This document shows positions 32,787-41,673 of a stretch of DNA of 64,000 nt, piece by piece. The DNA comes from CAYVHB01 sp964450865. Lineage in GTDB: Bacteria; Bacillota; Clostridia; Saccharofermentanales; UBA5734. A program made the translations under genes and the position numbers. Every line of letters starts with the position of its first letter. The first letter of the stretch is position 1. Location: positions 57,901-121,900 of the forward strand of contig CAYVHB010000005.1 of NCBI GenBank assembly GCA_964450865.1, read 5' to 3'. The notes under the pieces are model-generated. The model did no database searches. It was not told the DNA's origin and worked only from the letters and a program-made list of their open reading frames with translations.

Positions 32787-33913
32787 CTTCGCTGCCAGTC
32801 TATCATACAAGCCGCTTGCGGCTGCAGATTCTGGACCGCTCCGCCGGCCAGGCCGTGGCTGACTATTACCGGCGCAACCGGGCTTTTCATCAGCCGTGGT
32901 TTCCAGCGCGCGATGACAGTATCTTCAGTGTGACGACCCAGCGCGATAATCTGGGCGCTGAGGGGCAGGACTTCCGCAAAGGCCGGGCCCTGCCCTTCTG
33001 GCTCAGCCTGGCCAGCGACCCGCAACGGATCATCGGCCGTTTCGCCGTGACAAATATTGTGCAGGGTGCGCTTTATTCCGGATCGGTCAGTTATCATCTG
33101 GATGAAAAGGTTGTCGGCCATGGCCTGGCGGCCGAGGCCGGCGCGGCAGTCTGTCAGCTGGCGTTCCAGGATTTTGGCCTGCATCGGCTGGTCGCCAGCA
33201 TCCTGCCCTATAATCGCCGTTCCATCGCCCTGGCCGAGCGTCTCGACTTCACCCTGGAGGGGATGTCCAGCCGCTACCTGCAGATCAACGGCCGCTGGGA
33301 GGACCACCTGCATTACGTCCGGTTGCAGGACGGCCCGCTCTACCCGCTGAGCGACTTGCCCGTTCTGCGCGGTGAGCGGACAATGCTGCGACCGCTCGTC
33401 CCGACCGACGTGCCGGCGCTGCTTGAGTACCATCTGCGTAATCAGGCTCATCTTGCCGAATATAACCCGCTGTATCCTGATGTTGTGCTCAATCAGCAGA
33501 CCTGGCAAAGCCAGATCCAGCATTCGCTGCTGCAGTTGCAGCTGGGCGAACGCCTCGATCTTGGCTTGTTCCTGACCGATCGCCCGGACCGGCTGATCGG
33601 TCTGATTGATGCGCACGATTTGCATGACAAGCCGCTGTCACAAGGTGAGCTCAGTTATTCAATCGACCAGGATCTGACCGGTCATGGACTGGTGCTGGAA
33701 GGCCTGACAGTGACCTTGTCCTATCTGTTCACAGTCCGGCAGCTGCATCGCATGACAGCCCGCATTCATCCCGAAAACCAGCGCAGCCGCCGGCTGCTCG
33801 AGATTCTGGGATTCAGGGCCGAGGGTTTCGAACGCCAGGCCTGCCTGACCGAAAACGGCTGGCAGGACCTGGTCCGCTACAGCCTGCTGGCCGATGAGTT
33901 CCACCCGCTCTGA
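32783..33913 (+). CDS. tandem GNAT N-acetyltransferase (RimJ/RimL-like, two domains)
   Basis: A 376-residue protein with two consecutive GNAT domains (about 8-180 and 195-372). Each has an acetyl-CoA loop (VVGHGLAAEA at 110-119; TGHGLVLEG in the second) and the RimJ-type continuation LHRLVASILPYNRRSIALAERLDF or LHRMTARIHPENQRSRRLLEILGF. The substrate is unknown; RimJ/RimL-type enzymes acetylate protein N-termini or small amines. The ATG overlaps the dipeptidase stop (ATGA). The open frame continues upstream inside the dipeptidase gene, but that part is a shadow. Confidence 0.9.
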   Translation: MTSLPVYHTSRLRLQILDRSAGQAVADYYRRNRAFHQPWFPARDDSIFSVTTQRDNLGAEGQDFRKGRALPFWLSLASDPQRIIGRFAVTNIVQGALYSGSVSYHLDEKVVGHGLAAEAGAAVCQLAFQDFGLHRLVASILPYNRRSIALAERLDFTLEGMSSRYLQINGRWEDHLHYVRLQDGPLYPLSDLPVLRGERTMLRPLVPTDVPALLEYHLRNQAHLAEYNPLYPDVVLNQQTWQSQIQHSLLQLQLGERLDLGLFLTDRPDRLIGLIDAHDLHDKPLSQGELSYSIDQDLTGHGLVLEGLTVTLSYLFTVRQLHRMTARIHPENQRSRRLLEILGFRAEGFERQACLTENGWQDLVRYSLLADEFHPL

Positions 33914-33929
33914 CCGCAAATGGCGCAAG

Positions 33930-34760
33930 TCAGCGCCGGAAATCGTTTTCGTCCAGCTCGTCGATTATCCGCAGTAAATTGGGCAGCATGGGCTTTGTAC
34001 AATCAGGCAGGACAAAGTCGGCGGCCTCTTTGACTGGCCGTTCAGCCTGGCCCATGGCAAAGGCCAGGTCAGCCAGGGCAAACATCGTCAGGTCATTTTC
34101 CTGGTCGCCAACAGCCACGATGTATCGGCCGGCGGTCATTTCCGGACGATACTGTGTAAACAGCCGGTGCAGGGCTGTCCCTTTTGACACGCCGGCAGCC
34201 GTTATATCAAGGAGTGTTTCCGAAGAGTTGACGATCGTCAGGCCCTCACCGGCCAGCCGGTGCAGCCGGGCCCTGGCCGTGTTGAGACGGTTGAGCTGGC
34301 CGACCAGCAATATCTTCAGGATCCGGGGCGGCATGTCTGCCAGCGAGCGCCGGGGAAACTGCTTATAAATCGGCGGGAGATCCCGGTCACGATGAGGCGG
34401 CTCGACCATGATGACCGGGTCGCCGGTCGTAATTGCCAGGATACCCAGATCCGGGAATTCCGCGGCGATGTGATGGATCCAGGCGACCGAATCAGCGGGA
34501 AGCCAGCTGGTTTCCAGATCGGCTGCCTGCAGTGGATCATAGATGCGGGCGCCGTTTACCAGAACTACCGGATTTTGCAGGATCAGGCGGGTCCGCCCGT
34601 CATCAAGGGCATTCCACTCCCGTCCGGTGGCCAGGGTAAAGCGGCCACCCCCGGCCAGGAACTTGCGCAGGGCGGCAGTATTATCCGGATGAACCCGCCG
34701 GTCCGGCGTGGTCAGCGTCCCGTCGAGATCACTGACGAGAAATATCGATTCATATCGCAT
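33930..34760 (-). CDS. Cof-type HAD-IIB phosphatase
   Basis: A 276-residue HAD hydrolase with motif I DLDGTLTTPD (11-20), motif II TGREW, a C2-type cap and C-terminal motif VAVGDQENDLTMF. Members dephosphorylate sugar phosphates, FMN or other metabolites; the substrate is not predictable. AAGGAG lies nine bases before the ATG. It is convergent with the GNAT gene (16 bp apart) and downstream of the MATE gene. Confidence 0.92.
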   Translation of the reverse strand: MRYESIFLVSDLDGTLTTPDRRVHPDNTAALRKFLAGGGRFTLATGREWNALDDGRTRLILQNPVVLVNGARIYDPLQAADLETSWLPADSVAWIHHIAAEFPDLGILAITTGDPVIMVEPPHRDRDLPPIYKQFPRRSLADMPPRILKILLVGQLNRLNTARARLHRLAGEGLTIVNSSETLLDITAAGVSKGTALHRLFTQYRPEMTAGRYIVAVGDQENDLTMFALADLAFAMGQAERPVKEAADFVLPDCTKPMLPNLLRIIDELDENDFRR

Positions 34761-34830
34761 GCTTGCGGTCTCCTTGTACGATGCAGCACGGTGCAGGTCA
34801 CTTTACCTGTTTCACGTCACTTCACGCGGT

Positions 34831-36243
34831 TCAGGTTTCCAATTCCAGCGATTGCGCCTGTTTTTTTTCCTGGTGCTGCTGTTCCAGGCTGCGCAGGCGG
34901 GACAGCTCGCGCAGCATGAGGATGGCCGTGACAATGAAAGACAGCAGATCAGCAGCCGGACTGGCATACCAGACACCGTTGAATCCGAATATCCGGGGCA
35001 GCAGCAGATAGAGCGGGATCAGGAAAATGACCTGGCGCAACAGGCTGGCCAGCATGGAGATCCCCGACTTGCCAATACTCTGGAAATAGATCGTACTGAT
35101 AATCTGAAAGCCCAGGAGCGGCATCATGCACAGGAAGGCGCGCAACCCGAAAATACCCACTTCGATGAGAGCCGGATCACGGATAAAGACCCGGATAATC
35201 TGGGCCGGGAAAAGCTCAACAATTAGAAAACCAAAAATCACGATGGCCGAGGCCAGCCGGACACCGGTCGCCCAGGTCGTGCGGACGCGCGCATAATGGC
35301 CGGCGCCGTAATTGTAGCCAAGAATCGGCTGCAGGCCCTGGTTGATACCAAACAGCGGCATCATGAACAGGATAGACATGCTGCTGACAATGGTCATGGC
35401 CCCGATCGCCACGTCACCGCCATAAGCCCGCAAGGTCCGGTTGGCCAGGATGGTAACCAGGCTGGTCGAGATCTGCATGCTGAACGGTGCCACGCCAATG
35501 GCCATGATTTGCCGCACCGCCCGGCTTTGCAGGCGCAGATTAGCCAGACGCAGGCGCAACAGGCTCTGGCTGCCCCGAAAATAACTCAGGACCCAGAGCA
35601 TGGAGACAAACTGGCTGATGATGGTCGCGATGGCCGCGCCAGCCACATCCATCCGGAAAACAAAAATGAACAGCGGGTCGAGGATAATATTCAGGCCGGC
35701 ACCCAGAAGCTGGGTCGAGGCCGAACGGCGCGGATTACCTGAACCGCGGATAGAATGGTTGAGCGCAAATCCCACTGTATTAAATACATTGCCCAGCAAG
35801 ATGATCTGGGCATAGGAGCGGGCATAGGGCAAGGTTTGTGAACTGGCCCCGAACAGAAGCAGCATGGGATTGATCAGGACCAGGGCCACCAGGGAAACGG
35901 CCAGGCCGATGACCAGGCACAAAGTCAGGGCATTGCCCAGCAGCTTTTCGGCTTCTTCGCGCTGTCGGGCCCCCAGGCGCAGCGAGATACTGGCCGTAGC
36001 CCCGACTGCCACCAGCTGGATAAAAGCCAGCAGGATATTGGACATTGGCAGGGTCAGGCCAATCCCGGACAGGGCATTGGTATTGTTCAGCTGCCCGATC
36101 CAGAAGCGGTCAACGACGTTATACAGGGCATTAACCAGCATCCCGATAATCGCCGGGATTGAATAGCGGATAACCAGCTGCGGGATCGGATCAAAGGCCA
36201 GCTGACGCTCCCGCGGTGTCAGCTGGTGGGTCGCTGTCGACAT
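34831..36243 (-). CDS. MATE-family efflux transporter
   Basis: A 470-residue polytopic membrane protein with about 12 transmembrane segments in two homologous halves. The N-terminal stretch IPQLVIRYSIPAIIGMLVNALYNVVDRFWIGQL and NHSIRGSGNPRRS, and the second-half MPLFGINQGLQPILGYNYGAG, are typical of MepA-like MATE exporters that expel cationic drugs by Na+ or H+ antiport. AGGGG precedes the ATG. The C-terminal tail is a short Gln/Glu/Lys-rich coil. Confidence 0.93.
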   Translation of the reverse strand: MSTATHQLTPRERQLAFDPIPQLVIRYSIPAIIGMLVNALYNVVDRFWIGQLNNTNALSGIGLTLPMSNILLAFIQLVAVGATASISLRLGARQREEAEKLLGNALTLCLVIGLAVSLVALVLINPMLLLFGASSQTLPYARSYAQIILLGNVFNTVGFALNHSIRGSGNPRRSASTQLLGAGLNIILDPLFIFVFRMDVAGAAIATIISQFVSMLWVLSYFRGSQSLLRLRLANLRLQSRAVRQIMAIGVAPFSMQISTSLVTILANRTLRAYGGDVAIGAMTIVSSMSILFMMPLFGINQGLQPILGYNYGAGHYARVRTTWATGVRLASAIVIFGFLIVELFPAQIIRVFIRDPALIEVGIFGLRAFLCMMPLLGFQIISTIYFQSIGKSGISMLASLLRQVIFLIPLYLLLPRIFGFNGVWYASPAADLLSFIVTAILMLRELSRLRSLEQQHQEKKQAQSLELET

Positions 36244-36321
36244 GGTATTTCCCCTCAGCAGCTATTTGCATCATTCACCAGAATGGAAATCCAGTCCGGA
36301 CATTTCCGGTACTGATACTGG

Positions 36322-36351
36322 AAAAAAGGCTGCCTGTTGCAGACAGCCTTT
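36322..36351 (-). terminator. intrinsic terminator after ispH-S1
   Basis: A 12-bp stem with one G-T pair (36340-36351 with 36325-36336, loop of 3) is followed by a T-run on the minus strand (36322-36327). It lies 43 bp past the fusion gene stop and ends the transcript before the MATE gene. Confidence 0.9.
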
Positions 36352-36394
36352 CCAATGGGTTAAATTCGATTGTTCAGTCTCGCCGGCCGGGATC

Positions 36395-38386
36395 TCAGCC
36401 TTCGTAAGAACCGTCGTCGGAACGGGCCGGATTGATCGGCTCGACTTCCTTGATGCTGATGCTGACACGACGATTTTCATTGCTGACTTCGAGCACGCGG
36501 GCGTCCACTTCCATGCCCTCGACCAGGACATCACTGGGCTTGGTCAGGCGCACATCGGAGATCTGCGAGATATGGCAGAGGGCGTCGACGCCGGGAGCGA
36601 TTTCCACAAAGGCGCCGAACGGGAACATCCGGACGACCTTGCCATGGACGATTGAGCCAACCGGATAGCGGGCCTCCACATCATGATACGGGTCATCGGA
36701 AATACGCTTGTAGCCCAGCGAAATGCGCTTTTTCTCCGGATCGAAATCCTTGACAAAGACCTTGATCTGGTCGCCGACGCTGACGACTTCGGAAGGATGG
36801 CGGATACGATTCCAGGACAGCTCGGACACGTGGACCAGGCCGTCAACACCGCCGATGTCGACAAACGCGCCGAAATCAGTCAGGCTGCGCACAACACCGA
36901 CGTATTCCTTGTTCACTTCAATGGTCGACCAGAGGACTTCCGCCTTTTCCTTGCGCTCGCTGGCCAGCAGGGCCCGCCGCGAACCGGAAACACGCAGACG
37001 CTTCTTGTCCGGGTCATACTGGGTAACCAGGATATCCATGGTCCGGCCACGATAAGGCTCGAGGTCATTGACCATGTTCATTTCCAGTTGCGTGCGGTGA
37101 ATGTAAATATCAACGCCGCCAAATGTGGCGATAACACCATCTTTGACAATATTGACGACTTTAACCGAGATCGGCGTCTTATTCTGGAAGGCTTCCTCGA
37201 TCAGTCCTTTATATTTGCCGAAGTCAACCCGTGCCTTGGACAGGATGATCTCCTTGCCCATGTCGGAATTGCGGATGTTGCGGACATAAACATCGATCTC
37301 GGCGTGGTTCGCGACGGCCTGGTCCAGATCAAATTCCGGGTCCCCGTCAAACTCGTGACGCGGAATCCGGCCTTCGGATTTATCATGCACATCGACATAG
37401 ACATTGTCCTGATCGTAACGGATTATGATGCCCCGGACGGTTGCGCCTCTCTTGAGCTGGGGGATGTTGTCGATAAAGTCCGTAAAACTGACATCACCTT
37501 GATCCTGCTGGTTTGAATACACCTCGTTTTCAGTCATCGCCTGAATAACCTCCCTGATAATACGTTCTGGTGTAGATGCACCTGCTGTCACTCCGATAGC
37601 CAGATCACGAAAGGACCGGCCCGTCAGAATCGACCTGATGTCTTCCGGATTTTCAATCAGATACGTCTCACCACACTGACTGCGACAGACTTCGAGAAGC
37701 TTGATCGTATTGGAACTGCTGCGGCTGCCGATAACAATCATCAGGTCCGAAGCGGCGGCAATCTGCCCGGCTTCCCGTTGCCGAGTCTCAGTCGTATTAC
37801 ATATTGTACCAAATATCTGAAACTTTGCAATTTTTTTCTTTAAAACATCACAAATCTTCTGGTATTCATGATAGGAAAAGGTGGTCTGGGCCACCACGAT
37901 GGCAGGCTGGTCAGGCAGCTCGAGAGCCTCGGCTTCAGCCACGGATTGAATGATCAGGCCCTGGTTGTCACATTCGCCATTGATCCCGATTACCTCCGGA
38001 TGGCTGGCCGATCCGGCGATCAGCACGGTCTGGCCGGCAGCATGGGCGGCACGGACCAGCCGGTGAATCTTGAAGACATACGGGCAGGTGCAGTCAACAA
38101 CCTGGCAGTTGCGGCTGGCCAGCTGTTTATAAACGGCAGGCGGGACGCCATGGGCGCGGATGATGATCCGGCTGCCTAGCGGGGCCTCTTCCGGACTCTC
38201 TATTTTATTCATGCCATGCTGCTTAAGATCGTTCATGACGGTGTGGTTGTGGATCAGTTCGCCGAGCATATAGGTGGCTGGCAAATCTGTCTGTTTCTGC
38301 GCATCCTGCAACAATTCATAGGCTTTATCCACGGCGTGCTGTACCCCGAAACAAAAGCCGGCCGATTTGGCGACGGTGATTTTCAT
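36395..38386 (-). CDS. ispH: HMBPP reductase-ribosomal protein S1 fusion
   Basis: A 663-residue bifunctional protein known from Clostridia. Residues 1-285 are IspH (LytB), reducing HMBPP to IPP/DMAPP with a 4Fe-4S cluster held by C12 (AGFCFGV), C101 (DCTCPYV) and C196 (GTICNTT). Residues 313-645 carry four S1 RNA-binding domains, for example GVVRSLTDFGAFVDIGGVDGLVHVSELSW and GKVVRMFPFGAFVEIAPGVDALCHIS, acting as ribosomal protein S1. GGAG lies eight bases before the ATG. It is the third MEP-pathway gene in the window and sits in the usual cmk-plsC-ispH order. Confidence 0.97.
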   Translation of the reverse strand: MKITVAKSAGFCFGVQHAVDKAYELLQDAQKQTDLPATYMLGELIHNHTVMNDLKQHGMNKIESPEEAPLGSRIIIRAHGVPPAVYKQLASRNCQVVDCTCPYVFKIHRLVRAAHAAGQTVLIAGSASHPEVIGINGECDNQGLIIQSVAEAEALELPDQPAIVVAQTTFSYHEYQKICDVLKKKIAKFQIFGTICNTTETRQREAGQIAAASDLMIVIGSRSSSNTIKLLEVCRSQCGETYLIENPEDIRSILTGRSFRDLAIGVTAGASTPERIIREVIQAMTENEVYSNQQDQGDVSFTDFIDNIPQLKRGATVRGIIIRYDQDNVYVDVHDKSEGRIPRHEFDGDPEFDLDQAVANHAEIDVYVRNIRNSDMGKEIILSKARVDFGKYKGLIEEAFQNKTPISVKVVNIVKDGVIATFGGVDIYIHRTQLEMNMVNDLEPYRGRTMDILVTQYDPDKKRLRVSGSRRALLASERKEKAEVLWSTIEVNKEYVGVVRSLTDFGAFVDIGGVDGLVHVSELSWNRIRHPSEVVSVGDQIKVFVKDFDPEKKRISLGYKRISDDPYHDVEARYPVGSIVHGKVVRMFPFGAFVEIAPGVDALCHISQISDVRLTKPSDVLVEGMEVDARVLEVSNENRRVSISIKEVEPINPARSDDGSYEG

Positions 38387-38413
38387 GTGATTGTCTCCAT
38401 CAACAGTTGCCGG

Positions 38414-39334
38414 TCAGCGCTGGCCGAACAGCTGGGCAGCAGCCTTTTCCGCGTCGGTCATGTCAGCCAGCTTGCCGTCGGGACGGCGGATGATGTCGTC
38501 AGCCAGCAGGGCCTCGACACTCGGTTCGTAGGTCCGGTCCATCAAGCTATAAATCTGCTGCATGATCTGGACAGTGAATGCCATCAGCTCGGCATGGCTG
38601 TAGCGCTGGTGGGCCAAAGCCTCGAGCTTGAAAGGCTTGCCGAATATGACGCGGGTCCGGCGAAAGAAGCCGAAACGGCCGTCGATGGCGACCGGCTGGA
38701 TTGGTACTCCGGACTTGATCGCAAAGTGAGCGATGCCGGTCCGCGGCAGGACTTCAGCCAGTTTTTCATCCGGCACCCGGGTCGCCTGCGGGAACATGCC
38801 GATGATCCGGCCGGCAGCCAGGGTGCCCAGGATGCCGCGGGCAGCCTGCAGATCGACCTTGTCCCGGTCGACCGGCACACAGCCCATGCGCCGGAAAAAG
38901 CCGCCAATCACCGGCTTGGTGAAGAGCTGCTTCTTGGATACCCAGTAAACCCAGGGCTTGAGGCGGGTATGAATCGCCGGGATATCCAGCAGGCTGGTAT
39001 GGTTGGCCACCAGCAGCAACGGTCCGCTTGTCGGAATATTTTCTACGCCGACGTAAGTAACCCTGTACAGCAGATGCGTCAGAAACCAGGCCAGCCAGTT
39101 ACAGAAGCGGCGCAACACAGGCCAGCCGTCCAGGTGCTGGGCCAGGGGGACGGCCTGAACCGCCCCGGATTTCCCGGCTGTTGCAGCAGGTCTTGCTGAC
39201 TGGTTTGATTGGGCCGATTGCGCTGACCGGGCTGACTGGCCGGGCCGGGCGGCTGGCGCGGGCCGGGCTGACTGGTTTGACTGGCCCGCTTGCGCTGACT
39301 GGTTTGACTGGACTGTTTGATCCGATTTAGTCAT
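38414..39334 (-). CDS. plsC: 1-acyl-sn-glycerol-3-phosphate acyltransferase
   Basis: A 306-residue membrane-associated lysophosphatidate acyltransferase. The catalytic block is NHTSLLD (HX4D). The usual FPEGTR motif reads FPQATR here, so the Glu and Gly are changed; a Gln is often seen at the first position, the Ala is less usual. Residues 8-53 are a Ser/Gln/Ala low-complexity repeat (SNQSAQ, QSARPA units) encoded by a degenerate DNA repeat. I start it at ATG 39332-39334, overlapping the cmk stop; a longer frame inside cmk is a shadow. It belongs to cmk-plsC-ispH. Confidence 0.9.
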   Translation of the reverse strand: MTKSDQTVQSNQSAQAGQSNQSARPAPAARPGQSARSAQSAQSNQSARPAATAGKSGAVQAVPLAQHLDGWPVLRRFCNWLAWFLTHLLYRVTYVGVENIPTSGPLLLVANHTSLLDIPAIHTRLKPWVYWVSKKQLFTKPVIGGFFRRMGCVPVDRDKVDLQAARGILGTLAAGRIIGMFPQATRVPDEKLAEVLPRTGIAHFAIKSGVPIQPVAIDGRFGFFRRTRVIFGKPFKLEALAHQRYSHAELMAFTVQIMQQIYSLMDRTYEPSVEALLADDIIRRPDGKLADMTDAEKAAAQLFGQR

Positions 39335-40001
39335 GTGTTTGTACGCCAAGGTACTGAAGAATGACCTCGACAACCTCCTCGATTGACAGACTGGTGGTAT
39401 CGACCAGGATTGCATCATCGGCCTGGCGCAGGGGGGCGAAGGATCGTTCGGAGTCCTGGCGGTCCCGCCAGGCGATCTCCTCCCGCACGCCGGCGAAGCT
39501 TGCCGTCTGGTCGCCTCGACTGTGCAGTTCACGCATTCGCCGGCCGGCCCGCTCGTCAAGGCTGGCAGTCAGGAAAAACTTATGGGGTGCATCCGGTAAA
39601 ACATAGGTGCCGATATCCCGGCCGTCCATGATCAGGGGCTGGCGACGGGCGATTTCCCGCTGGATCTCAACCAGCCGCAGCCGGACGACTGGCAGGGCGC
39701 TGACATCGGAAGCAGCCCGCGAAACATCCGGCGTCCGGATGTCCCGGGTCACATCGGTGCCGTCGAGCCAGACCTGCTGCTGACCATCGACAAAGCGGAT
39801 ATCCAGATCGGTATTGGCCAGCATCCGGGCTATTTCCTCGGGATCACTCATGACGATCCCTCCTTGCAGGGCCTTCAGGCCAATAGCCCGGTACATGGCA
39901 CCTGTATCCAGGTAAAGAATACCCAGGCGGCCGGCGATACGCCGGGCAATGGTGCTTTTACCGGCGCCGGCGGGCCCGTCGAGGGCGATAGCTGCATTCA
40001 T
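39327..40001 (-). CDS. cmk: cytidylate kinase
   Basis: A 224-residue P-loop kinase converting (d)CMP to (d)CDP. Motifs: IALDGPAGAGKSTIARRIA (Walker A), YLDTGAMYRAIGL, DVSALPVVRLRLVEIQRE, MDGRDIGTYVLPDA and FFLTASLDERAGRR. Length is typical. It overlaps plsC by 8 bp, as in many clostridia. The region upstream (40002-40081) is short and shows no promoter. Confidence 0.97.
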   Translation of the reverse strand: MNAAIALDGPAGAGKSTIARRIAGRLGILYLDTGAMYRAIGLKALQGGIVMSDPEEIARMLANTDLDIRFVDGQQQVWLDGTDVTRDIRTPDVSRAASDVSALPVVRLRLVEIQREIARRQPLIMDGRDIGTYVLPDAPHKFFLTASLDERAGRRMRELHSRGDQTASFAGVREEIAWRDRQDSERSFAPLRQADDAILVDTTSLSIEEVVEVILQYLGVQTHD

Positions 40002-40081
40002 GGATAATTCCTTTCAAATTGCCTCATGCACGATAACCGTGGCACTTGTCATGTTCCTTGCAAGCAACCGGAACGGCTGGT

Positions 40082-40504
40082 TCAAACAACGCGGTGACCC
40101 AGGCCGATCGCGATTTCGTTCAAATGCAGCAGGCCGATGCCAAAGTAGACACAGACACCAATATGGTCTTCATAACGGGCGATGCCGATTTTGCCGCCCA
40201 CATTAAGGCCGATGGCTTTGGGCATGACCTGGGAAATGGCTTCGCGGGCTGCGCCGGCCACGGCGCCTTCCTCCGCATGGCTTGAGTCGATCAGGCCTTC
40301 ACGCTTGGCTGCAATCACGGCCCGTTCAATCATTTTTGAAATGGTGGAAATGAATTCACCGCCGAAATCAACGGCGGCAGCCCGGATACCAGTAATCTGG
40401 CTGTCCCGGCCAAGCTGGCGTTCCGCTTCCCGATCCTGGGTCAGGGCCATGCGGATGGCAGTGGTGGCAGCCACCTTGCTGCCGGGAAGCGGATGGTCGG
40501 ACAT
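40082..40504 (-). CDS. HutP-family RNA-binding antitermination protein
   Basis: A 140-residue protein closely resembling clostridial HutP homologues: IRAAAVDFGGEF, SHAEEGAVAGAAREAISQVMPKAIGLNVGGKIGIARYEDHIGV and the C-terminal GIGLLHLNEIAIGLGHRVV. Bacillus HutP binds L-histidine, Mg2+ and a UAG-repeat RNA to prevent termination upstream of the histidine-utilisation genes. The His residues in SHAEEG and LLHLNE align by eye with its ligand region. No hut genes are in this window, so the RNA target is unknown. GGAG lies nine bases before the ATG. It lies between the RpiR regulator and cmk. Confidence 0.88.
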   Translation of the reverse strand: MSDHPLPGSKVAATTAIRMALTQDREAERQLGRDSQITGIRAAAVDFGGEFISTISKMIERAVIAAKREGLIDSSHAEEGAVAGAAREAISQVMPKAIGLNVGGKIGIARYEDHIGVCVYFGIGLLHLNEIAIGLGHRVV

Positions 40505-40620
40505 GGCAATGTACTCCTTTGTTCAATGGCTAAAATAACAGAAATCTGGCAATTCTACCGGATTTCATGCCTGTTCCATGATATCAGAACATGCTCACTG
40601 ATGCCTGATCTTCCGGGCGC

Positions 40621-41502
40621 TCAATGATCCGGAACATCACCTTTATCATACACGTCGTATTCATCCCAGATCCGCTCAAGCTTTTCAAGGGTTTGCGTGA
40701 CATGTTCCTGGCGCCGGTAACCGATAGCGGCAATCAGGGCGTTGATCACGCTCAGGGGTGCGACCAGGGAGTCGACAAAGGAAGCCATGTCACTGGGTGC
40801 CAGCAGGCAGATATCGGCGCTGTCGGCGATGGGTGTGTTGGCTTTGTCGGTGATCGCCAGGACCGAGGCCCCCGTGGAGCGGGCATAGGCCATGGCCTTG
40901 ATCGTTCGCTTGGAATAGCGGGGAAAACTGACGCCGATTACGACATCGCCGGCCCGCACCGCCAGGATCTGCTCGAACATCTCACTGACGCTGGTGGTAT
41001 GGACCAGCCGGACATTGTCAAAGATCAGGTTGAAATAGAAGCCCATGAAGGCCGCCAGCGGCGCGGCACTGCGTACTCCCAGAATATAGATCCGGTTAGC
41101 CTTGAGAATCAGCTCGACTGCCGCATTGAAAGTATTGCGGTCAATCCGGTCGTAGGTTCGCTTGAGCTTGTCAATATCTGACTGCAGCACAGCCCCGAGA
41201 ATATCGCCGTGGTCAGCCAGCTTGGCGGAGGCTTTCAGGCGCTGGACGGATGTCAGTTTGACCTTGAGCTCTTCTTGCAGGACTTTCTGGAAATGCGGAT
41301 AGCCTTCGAATCCAAGCTCCATGGCAAAGCGGACAACTGTGGATTCACTGACATTGGCTTCTTCCCCGATACGGGCCGCGGTCATGTAAGCCGCCCGGTC
41401 ATAGTTCCCGAGGATAAAGCTGGCTATGGCGCGCTGGCCTTTGCTCATGTCAGGCATGCTTCTGGCTATTCTGGCCATCAGGTTCGAGGGATTGGCGTCC
41501 AT
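40621..41502 (-). CDS. MurR/RpiR-family transcriptional regulator
   Basis: A 293-residue regulator with an N-terminal HTH of the RpiR type (GQRAIASFILGNYDRAAYMTAARIGEEANVSESTVVRFAMELGFEGYPHFQ, residues about 20-70) and a C-terminal SIS sugar-phosphate-binding domain (ILGVRSAAPLAAF to DIVIGVSFPRYSKRTI-type motifs). Family members respond to phosphosugars. The start is ATG 41500-41502, with GGAGG six bases upstream. It lies 171 bp downstream of the carboxyltransferase gene in the same direction with no promoter visible, so it may be part of that transcript. Confidence 0.92.
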   Translation of the reverse strand: MDANPSNLMARIARSMPDMSKGQRAIASFILGNYDRAAYMTAARIGEEANVSESTVVRFAMELGFEGYPHFQKVLQEELKVKLTSVQRLKASAKLADHGDILGAVLQSDIDKLKRTYDRIDRNTFNAAVELILKANRIYILGVRSAAPLAAFMGFYFNLIFDNVRLVHTTSVSEMFEQILAVRAGDVVIGVSFPRYSKRTIKAMAYARSTGASVLAITDKANTPIADSADICLLAPSDMASFVDSLVAPLSVINALIAAIGYRRQEHVTQTLEKLERIWDEYDVYDKGDVPDH

Positions 41503-41534
41503 TGGTGGCCTCCATTTCTTTTTCAATTTCAGCT

Positions 41535-41574
41535 GGTACACTGGCGGTCTCGCCGATCCACCGGCGGTCTCGTC
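41535..41574. repeat. 20-bp tandem duplication upstream of the RpiR gene
   Basis: Two adjacent 20-bp units (41535-41554, GGTACACTGGCGGTCTCGCC; 41555-41574, GATCCACCGGCGGTCTCGTC) share 15 of 20 bases. A further partial inverted copy, CCGCCGGTGGA, lies near 41598-41608. They could be operator half-sites of the regulator or slippage products. Confidence 0.7.
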
Positions 41575-41673
41575 AGCCCGGTCAGGAGTGGCTGATCCGC
41601 CGGTGGACTTGTATTTTCAAAGATTGCACCGGCACGATCACGCACCGGCAGCCTGGCAGAGTGGTGATGGGGG

